64,000 nucleotides of DNA from Larix kaempferi. Taxonomy: Eukaryota > Streptophyta > Pinopsida > Pinales > Pinaceae. Both the position numbers and the translations under genes were made by a program. Below the pieces are notes generated by a model. It searched no databases. It saw only the letters and a list, made by a program, of their open reading frames with translations, and was not told the DNA's origin. How positions within the stretch are numbered: position 1 is the stretch's first letter; each line of letters begins with the position of its first letter. The stretch lies in contig BSBM01000186.1 of NCBI GenBank assembly GCA_027924585.1, forward strand, positions 5,332,001 to 5,396,000, written 5' to 3'. Shown here one piece after another: positions 47,303 through 56,904 of this stretch.

Positions 47303-47740
47303 GTGAAACCTACTATTGAACAAAAAGATGAGTTATGGCAGATGTATTTTGATGGCTCTTCATGTAAAGAAGGAGCAGGAGCTGGCATTGTTTTGATTTA
47401 TCCCGATGGAGAGGTTATTAGTTCGATGTATAAATTTGAATTTGTCACTACCAACAACACAGTAGAATATGAGGCATTGATACTTGGTTTAAGGGTTGTG
47501 AAAGATTTTTGGAATTCAACAACTTTCTATTTATGGTGACTTCGAATTAGTTTTCCAACAGGTGAAGAGAAAATATCAGGTAAAGAAGGATTTGTTGAAG
47601 GTTTATAGAAATGAGGTTTGGGATATGATTGACAACTTTTTCATAGCGTTCAATATTTCTTTTATTCCCAGAGATCAAAATTAGACAGCTAATTCATTAG
47701 CATTGGCAACCACACATTTAAATATTCCAAAGCATATTCA
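47303..47740 (+). pseudogene. T1 extra RNase H domain, upstream of RT
   Basis: Reads LWQMYFDGSSCKEGAGAGIV (first catalytic Asp), then NNTVEYEALILGLR (Glu). After a one-base frameshift at about 47505 come SIYGDFELVFQQVK (second Asp), the Lys-rich VKRKYQVKKDLLKVY and FIPRDQN, stop, TANSLALA. In the usual fold the last motif is .ADALA, so its Asp is Asn here. The order YFDGSS, EYEAL, GDSELV, .AD.LA is that of the cellular-type (archaeal-like) RNase H found as a second copy in Tat elements. Its place between protease and RT is unusual to me; see findings. Confidence 0.85.
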
Positions 47741-47894
47741 GCTGAAATATCCAATTGAAGTTAAATATAGATCCTCAGTGCCAGACAATATAAAACAATG
47801 GAGAGTTTTTGAGGACGATGTGGAGATTAAAAAATTCTTGGAATTAACTGGAGAGTTTTCCAATTCTCCAATCGATTAGGATCAAGATGAGGAT

Positions 47895-49560
47895 ATGGAT
47901 GATACTACTGCATACACAGAAAATACAATTGTTGATCACATAATTATTGAATTGAAGGGGAATTTTATTCCTAAGGGTCTGGTCCCCCTTGAGAGAATTT
48001 TTTCCAAATATGACACTCTGTTGAAACCTTCAATGCAATATTTAGAAGAAAATATCATGAGCTGTAACATTGGCACACAGGAGCAGCCAAGAATAGTGAA
48101 AATTTCTACATTTGTTTCAATTGAGCAAAGAAACGGGTACATTGCATTGTTGAATAGGTTTATTGATATTTTTGCTTGGTGCTATGAAGATTTGAGAACT
48201 TATGACACTAGTATTATTCAACATAAGGTTCCTTTAAAACCAAATGTGAAACCCTTTAGACAAAAATTGAGAAGAATTAACCCAGCTTTGCTGCTAGTTA
48301 TCGAGAAGGAAGTCAAGAAGTTGTTAGATGCAAAGATAATTGTTCCACTTAGATATTCATCATGGGTTGCGAACTTGGTTCCAGTTCAAAATAATAATGG
48401 AGAGATTAGGTTATGTGTGGACTTCCGAAATCTTAATAGAGCTTCATTACAGGACAATTACCCATTGCCAGAAATTGAGCAAATTTTACAAAAAGTAATG
48501 GGTGCTCAGAGAATCTCCATGGTTGATGGATTCTTAGGGTATAATCAAATAGCTATACACCCAGATGACAGGGAGAAAACAACCTTCACTACTCCATGGG
48601 GCACATTCATGTATGATAAAATGCCATTTGGATTGATGAATGCGGGTGCAACATTCCAAAGAGCTATGGATATAACCTTTGTAGGAGAAAAGGAAATATT
48701 TGTTGTAATCTACTTGGATGATATTACTATCTTCTCTCAGTCTGATGATGAGCACTTGAAGCATCTTGAACAAACATTTTTCAAGTGTAGGAAGTTTGGG
48801 CTGTCATTGAATCCTAAAAAGTCACATTTTGTTGTACAGGAGGGAAAAATTCTGGGACATCTTGTTTCATCTAATGGTATTAGAATAGACCCTGAGAGAG
48901 TTAAAGCAATTATGAAGATTACTATCCCAAAAAGTAAAAAGGATGTTCAATCATTTATTGGAAAAAACAATTTTCTGAGATGGTTCATCCTGAATTTTGA
49001 TGATACAATCAAGTACATCACATCTATGTTGAGGAAGGATCGGGAGGTGAAATGGATAGCAGAAGCTAAAGCTTCATTTGAGAAGATTAAACAAGCTTTA
49101 ACAAAAGCCCCAGTCTTGGTAAGTCCAGATTTCTTGAAAGATTTTCTCACTTTTTCTTTTGCATCCCAAGACACAATAGCAACTGTTCTTTTACAAAAGA
49201 ATGCAGATGGTTTAGAGTAGCCAATAACTTTCTTTAGTAAGACTCTCAGAGACTCGAAATTGAAGTATAGTACACTTGAGAAGCAAGCATATGCACTTGT
49301 TAAAGCCTTCAATTTTTTCAGAATTTATATTTTGCATTCAAAAATAATTTCCTTTGTACCTAATGCTATAATTAAAGAAATTTTAACCTAGCCAGATAGT
49401 GAAGGTAAAAGAGGTACGTGGATTGCAAAAATTATGGAATATGAGGTTGAAATTGGGCCTACAAAGTTAGTGAAGGGACAGGGTTTAGCAAAGCTAGTAG
49501 TTGATTCAAATTGTGAGGCTTTGGATATCCATTTGGTGGCAACTTAGCCAACTCAGGAAG
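47895..49560 (+). pseudogene. T1 reverse transcriptase and gypsy RNase H
   Basis: A 441-codon open stretch (47895-49220) covers the whole RT. It has KVPLKPNVKPFRQKLRRINP, LCVDFRNLNRAS, MVDGFLGYNQIAIHPDD (Asp211), PFGLMNAGATFQRAM, the YLDD box at residues 273-276 and GHLVSSNGIRIDP. Then the connection (IGKNNFLRWFILNF). The RNase H (SFASQDTIATVLLQK, then TAG, PITFFSKTLRDSKLKYSTLE) is decayed and ends at about 49560 with two more stops. It shares its frame with the end of the upstream RNase H. A poly-T shift near 49627 moves integrase to another frame. RT copies RNA into cDNA; here the RT frame itself is intact but its neighbours are not. Confidence 0.9.
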
Positions 49561-49639
49561 AATTGCAAATGAAGGAAAATGAAGAGCAGATTACAAATAA
49601 ATATGAAGAATCAGAATGGTATGCTGATATTTTTTTGTT

Positions 49640-50870
49640 TTTTATTGCATTTGAAATGTCCAGATCATTTTGACAAGAAGGCATCCAGATCATTGAAGTT
49701 AAAGGCCACAAAATATTTCTTGGAAAATCATCAGTTGTTTTGGAAGGATCCAGGTGGAATTTTACTTAGATGTTTAGAAAAATCACAAGTGAAAGAGGTT
49801 ATTTCATAAATGCATGAGGGTGCTTGTGGGGGTCACAAGTATTGGAAGTCTACAACATATAAAATCCTCAGGTTTGGGTATTATTGTCCCTCTTTATTTT
49901 TAGATGTATATCAACAGGTGCGAGCATGTGTCTAATGTCAAAAGTTTGTTGGAAGGCAGAAACTCATATCACTACCATTAAAACCTATTGCACTGAATGC
50001 CCCTTTTCAACAGTGGGGACTAGAATTTATTGGAGAGATTAATCCTACTTCTAGTGGACAACATAGGTGGATACTCACAACTACATATTTTTTCACTAAA
50101 TGGGTGGAGGCGATACCAACCCGTAATGCAACTGACAAAGTTATCATGAATTTTATAGAGGAGAATATTTTGAGTAGGTTTGGCTATCCACAAAAATTGT
50201 TGACTGATAATGCACCTGCTTTCAAGTCAAAAGCTATGGTGAGTTTTTGTGAGCAGAATGGGATTGATTTGATGCATTCTACACCTTACTACCCCTAGGG
50301 TAATGGTTTGGCAGAGTCATCAAATAAGAACATTATTCAGAGTATTAAAAAGCTATTAAATCAAAATAAAAGATCTTGGGATTCAATGAAAAAGTATGCA
50401 TTGTGGAAAGATAGAATAACCATTAAGAAAGAAATAGGTCTGTCCCCTTTCCAATTGGTATATGGTAGTGATGCATCTTTCCTATTCAGCCAGGAATTCC
50501 AGTAATGAAATTTTTCCAAGATAGTCAAGAGGAACCTAATGATCTCCAAAGAAGAATTTTCTCATTGGTTGAGTTGCAGCAAGAATGTGAGGCTATTGCA
50601 GAAAGAGTCGATGCATAAAGAAGGAAGATTAAAGCAGGGTTTGATAAAAAGGTAAAGTAGAATAATTTTTCTCTTGGTGATATGGTGCTCAGATGGGATG
50701 CAAGGAGATACTAGAAGGGTCAGCATGGTAAATTTGAAAATCTATGATTAGGTCCCTTCATGATCTCGAAGATTTTAAAAAATAACACTTTCATACTATA
50801 GACTTTGGAAGGTGAGGAATTGTCTACTCCAGTTAATGGACGTTTCCTCAAGCATTTTTACAGTTCTTGA
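49640..50870 (+). pseudogene. T1 integrase
   Basis: The zinc-binding region has H.GACGGH and a second part where CxxC is broken (ACV, stop, CQKF). The catalytic core has LEFIGEI (Asp replaced by Glu), LLTDNAPAFKSKAM (Asp) and NGLAESSNKN (Glu). QLVYGSDA is followed by a frameshift near 50495. The C-terminal part, FSLVELQQECEAIAERVDA, FSLGDMVLRWDARR, LGPFMISKI and NGRFLKHFYSS, ends at about 50870. Stops occur at 49807, 49934, 50296 and in the tail. No chromodomain is present, which fits the Tat/Athila branch. Confidence 0.88.
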
Positions 50871-51665
50871 AGGTAAATGAAGTCACACTCATTGTATATA
50901 CCGGTGTGAAATAAGACTCCATACCCAATGGAATCTTGCAGAATAAAGCAACAATTTCAAGTGGTAGAAAGGAACTGGTCTACAAGTTCTTGAAACCTCA
51001 TAAGGAGGTTTCATCCTGCAGCAGGAGCCAAATGTTAAGGCTGAAATTGTTCTCTTTTTTATGTGTTTCTTTTAGGATTGTTTGAACTTCATTTTCTTTT
51101 ATTTATCCATGATTTTGATTATTTTGTTTTCAATTTTTATTTATTTCTGATTGCTTTTAATTTTTTAGTTCAAAAACCTTTAAATGGCTTATGTGGCATG
51201 ATATCTATCTCAAAGTTTTCAATTATATCTATTTAGATTTATCATAAATATTTTAACCAAGATCTAACCTTTACCCAAAGTGTATTTGTTAAATTGTCTA
51301 TGTTAAAAGACTCTTGAAGCGCAAAGTTCAAAACAAACCCCTAATGCGTTATAGGAATGTGATATGATGAAAGATAGTGGTTATTTATGCTGAATGGTGA
51401 CTCACTATGAGTTATGATGACTTGAGCTGCTGAGTTATGATGAATTAAGATGCTAAAAGTCATGCTGAAGAATGATAATAGTTACAATCTCTATTACTTT
51501 TATCATTGTAAGAGATCAGGGTTTGAAGTGTCACAAGTCAAATTTGGGGATTATGAAATGCAAAGCTGAAGACATCTGTAGTTGAACCCGGTTAGTTCCA
51601 CATCTTTGAACATTTGTCACCTCTGATTTTCTCAGAAACGTATTTAAGAAACTTGCAATTGTAAG

Positions 51666-52703
51666 ATGGGAAGAAGTGGCGATATTAACGGGGTAGAACC
51701 GATGGACATGAAGTGGGCTGCACAATTTCTGAAATGTGTAGACTTTTTTAAAGCAGCTGGATGGTTCAATTTCTTCGAGAAAGTGACTGGGTTTAATGAA
51801 GGAGTTTCGATTTACTTTGCAAAGAATATGACTAATGATGTTATTAAGTTCAAAACCTTAATATTTCAGCTCACAGAAGCCTTAATTTCTGAAGCTACTG
51901 GCATCGCCATGGACGGGGAATTGAGGTTCAAAAAAGTTCCATTCAAGTTTGACCCAAATCCTTTCTTGCTACCAGGTAATGAAACCCTAAATTGGAGCAA
52001 TGGTGTTCATATAACAAATTTTCAACCAGAATGGAGGGAGGTGCTCAGCATTATACAAGCCTACGTTACATGTGAGGGCAGGTTCTTAATGGTTTTTAAA
52101 TACCATGTTAGGTTTTTGATGCATCTTAAATTGCACTGTAAAATAAATTTACCTTACTTCTTGTACAAAAGCATCCAAAAAATGTCAAATAAGGTGAAAG
52201 CGCATCCTGAGCATATAAGGCAAGCCATATTTCATCATGGACTTATAAAGCTGATCATTCAAACAATATTACAGAAGGAAAAGAAGACCTGGGAAAATTT
52301 TATATTCTGGTCTAGATTTATGGCTAAGCAGGATGAGCAAATAAACAAGAATAGGTCCAAAAAGAAAGGTAAAAAGTGTAAGGAGGGAGTTCTGATACAA
52401 GAAATTTATGAAAAGTATCTATTACAGGAAAAATCTAAAAGTCCCAAAAAGGAGGAACAGGTTAATGTAGTTGAAGGAAAACAAGAACATTGTCAAGAAA
52501 AGCAAGAACACTATCAAGAAGTTGAAGAAATAGAGAAAACAATTAGTCTTACTATTGAACAAGTTCAAAGTCCAATCACACCAAAACAGAGTATAATTGA
52601 GAACCTAGTTTCACAGACTTCTGTAGAAGATACAAAGAATGAAAGTTTACAGGTTATGGACTTAGAAGTAGATGCAAACCTTCTCATGCAGTTAAGAGAA
52701 TGA
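51666..52703 (+). CDS. LTR-borne 345-aa protein of T1, function unknown
   Basis: An open frame lying wholly inside the T1 3' LTR. Residues 1-220 look globular, with Trp/Phe-rich motifs (AAGWFNFFEKVTGF at 31-44, SEATGIAMDGELRFKKVPF at 75-93, LNWSNGVHI at 108-116, HHGLIKLIIQTIL at 190-202). Residues 230-240 form a basic cluster (RSKKKGKKCKE) that could be a nuclear signal. Residues 245-345 are charged and coiled-coil-like. It resembles, in motif style only, uncharacterised extra ORFs of plant Ty3 elements; I cannot name a family. The start is the first ATG and matches the 5' LTR copy. The TGA at 52701 is probably ancestral, because the 5' copy has TAA there. Same-frame coding continues beyond it. 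Confidence 0.7.
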   Translation: MGRSGDINGVEPMDMKWAAQFLKCVDFFKAAGWFNFFEKVTGFNEGVSIYFAKNMTNDVIKFKTLIFQLTEALISEATGIAMDGELRFKKVPFKFDPNPFLLPGNETLNWSNGVHITNFQPEWREVLSIIQAYVTCEGRFLMVFKYHVRFLMHLKLHCKINLPYFLYKSIQKMSNKVKAHPEHIRQAIFHHGLIKLIIQTILQKEKKTWENFIFWSRFMAKQDEQINKNRSKKKGKKCKEGVLIQEIYEKYLLQEKSKSPKKEEQVNVVEGKQEHCQEKQEHYQEVEEIEKTISLTIEQVQSPITPKQSIIENLVSQTSVEDTKNESLQVMDLEVDANLLMQLRE

Positions 52704-53426
52704 AGTTGGAAGTTTAGAACAAGATCAACTATGAAGAATAATATGGAAAAAGGTTCAAGTTCTAATCAAAAGACAAAAGAGATAACTTTAATTCAAAGTT
52801 CTTCAAGTGATGAAGAGGAGGAAGATAAATCAAATTCTCAGCAGAACCAGATGAGCTTACAACAGGATTGTACAAAGGTAGAAGAAGCATATGAAGAAGT
52901 CAACAAAGTTGAAGAAGAAGAAACTATTCTCAAGATGGAACAAGTTAAATTTGAAATTGCAGAAAGAATGGCAAGGGATAAATATGAAGAAGATTTAATA
53001 TTCAGAAAACTGGATATTCCACCTTCCAGATCTCCAGACCCTACTTTGCCAGGAGAGGTAAACATATGCTCATAGGTTGAAAGTCTTAGAATGGTTCAGG
53101 AACAACATCAAGCAGAAATATTATTCATTAATGAGTCAAATGACAGGCTTACAAAGACCAATAAGTGTTTAAGGGAGGACGTAGGAGAAGTTAATGCTCG
53201 TTATCAGGAACTGATTGTTATTGCTAGTAAAGCTCTAAAGAGGGAAAGGGAAGCATAGACTGAAGCTTAGGACTTAATTAGGCAGGTGCAGAGTTTGAAT
53301 GAGAAGAATAAGTTTCTATTAGATAAAATCAAAGATTTGGAAGTTGATCAGCCTGAACATAACAAAAGGACTCATGCGCTGGAAGGAATTGCTATGTTAG
53401 TAGAGGCTACCAAAAAGGCTACTTAG
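52704..53426 (+). pseudogene. In-phase continuation of the LTR-borne frame
   Basis: Directly follows the stop at 52701 in the same frame and runs to TAG at 53424-53426. From ATG at 52731 it gives 114 open codons with an acidic serine-rich stretch (SSSSDEEEEDKSNSQQNQ). Heptad-rich sequence follows (VQEQHQAEILFINESNDRL, LIRQVQSLNEKNKFL), consistent with a coiled coil. The stops at 53073, 53256 and 53268 are private to this copy; the 5' LTR has sense codons at those places. The ancestral frame was therefore open from just after the shared stop to 53426. It may be a second ORF or a read-through domain of the 345-aa protein. Confidence 0.65.
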
Positions 53427-54103
53427 TGCCTAGTTTATTTTAATGCATTCTCATTTTGTATCAAATATGTAATGGTTAATAGTTAAGTTTTTAGTTAAAG
53501 ACTTACTTAAAGACTCGAAGTTATCCTAACTATTTTATGCAACTGCTTTCTAAGACTAAAACCTGAAAGTAGTTACAAACTACTCTTTTTGTAAAAGGAT
53601 AAAAGAGGTAAAGGAGGATGTAGAAGGGTTCGATTTTTTGGTTTCAAGAAGCTATATACAGTGATGATATTGAAGCTTTGCAAGACTCTTATGTAAGTCC
53701 TGAAGACTGAGATTAATATATATGTGATATAAGCCATTTTATCCTGTTTGATTGGGTTTTTGTTTCTAATCAGTTTGATCATTCAACATATGAATTCATT
53801 TTCTGTTTTAATGTTTTAATCCAGTGAATGCTTATGTGTTGTAGATAAAAACCTGTATGTGTGGTTATAGATGTGATGGTTTATATTTACATTGTTGAGA
53901 TTTATGATTTTAGTTCTTCAATGAACTACATGATTTAGTAACTTGTTTTAGTTTGATTTCCTTTTATTTTCTTGAAATTGAAACCTTCAAACCAACAAAC
54001 CCTAAACCAAGAAAAACCTATTTCATTTTCATATTAATATTATTGAGATTGTGCTAGCTTTCCCTCCTGCAGTCTAGGGACAATTTCTGGTACTAACAAC
54101 GCG

Positions 54104-54186
54104 CATTTCACAAAATTTCAAAAGATATCCATCACATAATTGCAAGAAACATCACGTAGTAAAGTATGGAGGTTAACTACAACCTA
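54104..54186. other. Flank after T1
   Basis: Short non-coding stretch after the ACGCG duplication. Before T1 inserted it joined 6261 and its left-hand neighbours. Confidence 0.6.
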
Positions 54187-54723
54187 CTAACTATCTTTGA
54201 TGGATAATAAGGGAGCTGAAAAATATCTCTTAGAAGATTTATGATGATCAACAATGTGCTCAAAAACCAAAAATTCGGCCACTTGTTCCTCCTTCAAAGG
54301 GATTAATGGAGTAATAGGTTTTTCATTGATAATAAAATCCTGGATAATGGTATCGTCTCAATCTATTGGATTCCCAGTGATCTTCCTTCTCTTCTTCTGT
54401 GGGAGCTGCATGCAGATGAACTGAATCTTAGATTCTTCTTCACTACTGCTTCTTTCATTAGGAACACCTACATCAAAAGGTGGTGACATAGGCACTTGAT
54501 ATAGAAGAGGCTGAAGTTCTTTCTCTTCAAAAAATCTGACCGTAGCTCTTTGAATTGCCTACATATTGTTCACAATATAACGGTCATAAGGAAAAATTAT
54601 CAAAATTAACCAAGAAGAATCTACTATTACAGTATGTTGAACAACTAATTTCCCATGTTGAAGCCTGTGTTTAATAGAGAACAACAAAGATTCCATAAAT
54701 GACTGAGCATAATGAATTGCCAT
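54187..54723 (-). pseudogene. Decayed 179-codon reading frame, unknown
   Basis: From an ATG at 54723 one minus frame runs 179 codons to TAG at 54187-54189 with only two internal stops (codons 55 and 122), both one C-to-T change from sense (CAG to TAG, CGA to TGA). In such AT-rich DNA about nine stops would be expected by chance. It starts MAIHYAQSFM, has a hydrophobic stretch (SSWLILIIFPY) and SSSEEESKIQFICMQLPQKK with a basic KKRRK cluster. It ends in an acidic part with KEEQVAEFLVFEHIVDHH. It lies about 2.2 kb downstream, on the same strand, of the decayed integrase ending at 56905. That is the position the LTR-borne frame has relative to integrase in T1. No similarity is claimed. Confidence 0.55.
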
Positions 54724-55009
54724 GATTAAAACCTTACGGTCTGGAACTTACAACTAAATTAAGACAAGATAAATTCGCAATAATTCATGTATGATTCAAC
54801 ATCAAATCTCAGCACTCAATCAACTACGAGTTAGTTGAATCAATGATTATCAATTTTTGCTTGGGTGCAGGTGAAAATCACTATTTTAAAACCTAATTGA
54901 AAACCTAGAAATGACAAAGAAAGATGGGATAGAGATGATTATTCAAAATAAAAATAATTCAATATCAACCGCAAGATCAACCTAAATCAACGGTCAAGAT
55001 TAAAACATG
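54724..55009. other. Non-coding spacer
   Basis: AT-rich, with no open frame or repeat that I can support. A purine-rich patch (GAAATGACAAAGAAAGATGG) lies near 54910. Confidence 0.5.
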
Positions 55010-55320
55010 CAAGCTGTGGAGGACAAATGCGGAAGATTTATTTTGGACAAACACGTAATCTTTCCACAATCCGCAATCTACTTTGTGGGTTGCGGGATTG
55101 TGAACGATGTGTATTGGACACATGACGTTTCCGCAATCCATAATCCGCAATCCGCATTTGCGGAAAAAAAACATGCAAAATATTTACAAGGCACTTCCCA
55201 CAATCCGTAATTGTGGATAGCGGGTTGTGGGAAACAAGAATTTGCAACTGAAAACCAATTTTTCCGCAATCCACATTGCAGGTTGTGGGATTGTGGAATT
55301 GCGGAGGTACTGACCTTTTT
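55010..55320. repeat. Second hairpin-rich array (CCGCAATCC family)
   Basis: At least three imperfect hairpins, each with CCGCAATCC or CACAATCC on one arm and GGTTGCGG, GGTTGTGG or GATTGTGG on the other. Examples are CCACAATCCGCAATC with GGGTTGCGGGATTGTG (55066-55102), CCGCAATCCGCATTTGCGG (55144-55162) and TTCCGCAATCCACATTGCAG with GTTGTGGGATTGTGGAATTG. Linkers contain TTGGACA and AACATG or AACAAG. Three overlapping frames of 63-78 codons here are repeat artefacts. Confidence 0.75.
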
Positions 55321-56904
55321 TTAAAAACCTGTAATTCTGCAATTCACAAAAAAAACACAAAATTAATGAAATTTTGAAAAGAAAAAAACTAACTTAATCA
55401 AATCAAAGCAAAGCCATGAAAGCATCACAAAAAATCCCAAAATGACCATGGAATTTTAATCATTTTTTGTTTCATATAAAAATTTGGGGCTCCCATGTTT
55501 TATTAAAACATGGGATCTATTGTACCTACAACAAATGGTGACTAGCTGCTATGAACTAGTTATCTCTGAAAATGAAATCTGTAATTACAAGGAAGACATG
55601 TCAACTAACTTGATATTTTAACGTGTAATTTACAAAATGTTCCCATGAAACACAATCAGAATAGAAATGTTAGTCATATGATTTATATATCCGCATCCAA
55701 AACCATTTAATGATGATGTTCATATGACAAAGCAGTCTTAGAAGTAAACAAGAACCCTTTACCATTATGCAGTCATGGGAAGGCAGTTTATGATGAGCCC
55801 TAGAACAAACCTAGAGCCATTCTAGGTTACCAAATCTTGAATCACCTCGACTTTATTACTTATTTACTTATTTAAGAAAAACATATTACTCACAACATAT
55901 ATATTTTCTTTTCCTTTTTTTTTTTAAGAAGACTAAAAATGTACAAACAAGGCCATTTCTCTGACTTGGTGATTAGATATTGGCAACACCATTCATAGAC
56001 CTGATATGGAAATTAAACAAGCTAGCTCGGTAAAGAGACTCCTTGTCTTTTAGCTTTTGACACTAAAATCAATTACCATAGGTTGGTGACGATAAGTGGT
56101 AATTACACTCCAAAATCAGACCCATGATCATAGTAGGGATGAGTTGTAATAAGACCTCCCTTGTCCTTATATACAACAAACTATATTTCAAAGGAAAACA
56201 AAGTTTATTAGTGCATAGATTACAAGACACTACTATGGCTTGGTAACCATGTAACAATAGTGTTACTCACCGATGTTTTGCAGATCATGAATGGATCGAC
56301 CTGTGATAGGATCTTCCACCTTTTAGCAGCGGGCGAAATTCATCTCCCATGTTTAGTATCTTGATGTGGAGATGTCATTCCACTTAAACATCTATGAACA
56401 TAATGGGATGGCTTGTGATAAGACCGCCCATCTTGTAAACTATAATTATTAAGATGAATGATTTTAAAGGTGATCAGAACGGGATCCAAAATGGGTAAGG
56501 CTGACAGAGCTATGAATATATGTTGCCATTCACTAATGAAACATAAGGCAAGAAAACTAATTGCTTCCTCAACTTCAATTAACCAAGAAAACATCCATAT
56601 AGATACTGATTAAGGTGGGGAGGTATCAATCAAGGCTTTGCAAATTATGACTGTTTTGATTTCATAGAAAACATTTTCAACTACAAGCTAAGAGGAATAA
56701 AAACTGACATTATTTAGACTCAAATTATCTTGAGACATGCTGATCAACCACCTTCACCAAAAGGTGTAAGCATTATTCAAAAATGAAACCCATGTATAAA
56801 AGAAAAATCAAAATCAAAATAAAGCAGATAAAACAAACAAACCACACTTTATGTACAGTAAGTGAATATGCTAAATCAAACAAAGTACTTCTTGAGCAAT
56901 TACA
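55321..56904. other. Non-coding DNA between hairpin array and decayed integrase
   Basis: Downstream, in minus orientation, of the integrase at 56905-58050, so probably the 3' untranslated and LTR part of that old element; no LTR boundary could be fixed. Minus frames of 62 and 84 codons (56069-56257, 56340-56594) have no recognisable motif. A weakly repeated phrase (GATGAGTTGTAATAAGACC near 56138 and GATGGCTTGTGATAAGACC near 56406) suggests an old duplication. Confidence 0.5.
55491..55513. repeat. Perfect 11-bp inverted repeat
   Basis: CCCATGTTTTA, one T, TAAAACATGGG: a perfect palindrome with a single central base. It lies in AT-rich non-coding DNA and is not followed by a T run, so a terminator is not claimed. 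Confidence 0.85.

Larger units (their letters stand above)
6267..54098 (+). mobile_element. T1: Tat/Athila-like Ty3/gypsy retrotransposon, interrupted
   Basis: Starts TGTTAAGG and ends CTAACA, with TGTTA/TAACA terminal inverted repeats. The flanks carry an identical 5-bp target duplication ACGCG (6262-6266 and 54099-54103). Order is 5' LTR (split by C1), Asp-tRNA primer site, gag, protease, an extra RNase H, RT, RNase H, integrase, 3' LTR. Without nested insertions the element is about 12.8 kb, with LTRs of about 3.07 kb (3') and 2.75 kb (5', deleted). Gag-pol carries many stops and at least two frameshifts, so it is dead. The clade call rests on the gag type, the second RNase H and the Asp primer site. 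Confidence 0.9.
51033..54098 (+). repeat. T1 3' LTR
   Basis: 3066 bp, TGTTAAGG to CTAACA, followed by the second ACGCG (54099-54103). The bases before it (GCAGGAGCCAAA) make a weak purine tract. It contains the reading frame 51666-53426 and a run of AT-rich sequence after it. It is the fuller copy, since the 5' LTR has lost about 310 bp. Confidence 0.95.

Noticed and set aside
55007-55274. Overlapping frames in the hairpin array
   Set aside because: Both strands open because of the inverted repeats; peptides are repeat artefacts.
55491-55513. Palindrome as a transcription terminator
   Set aside because: Bacterial-type terminators do not apply here and no T run follows.
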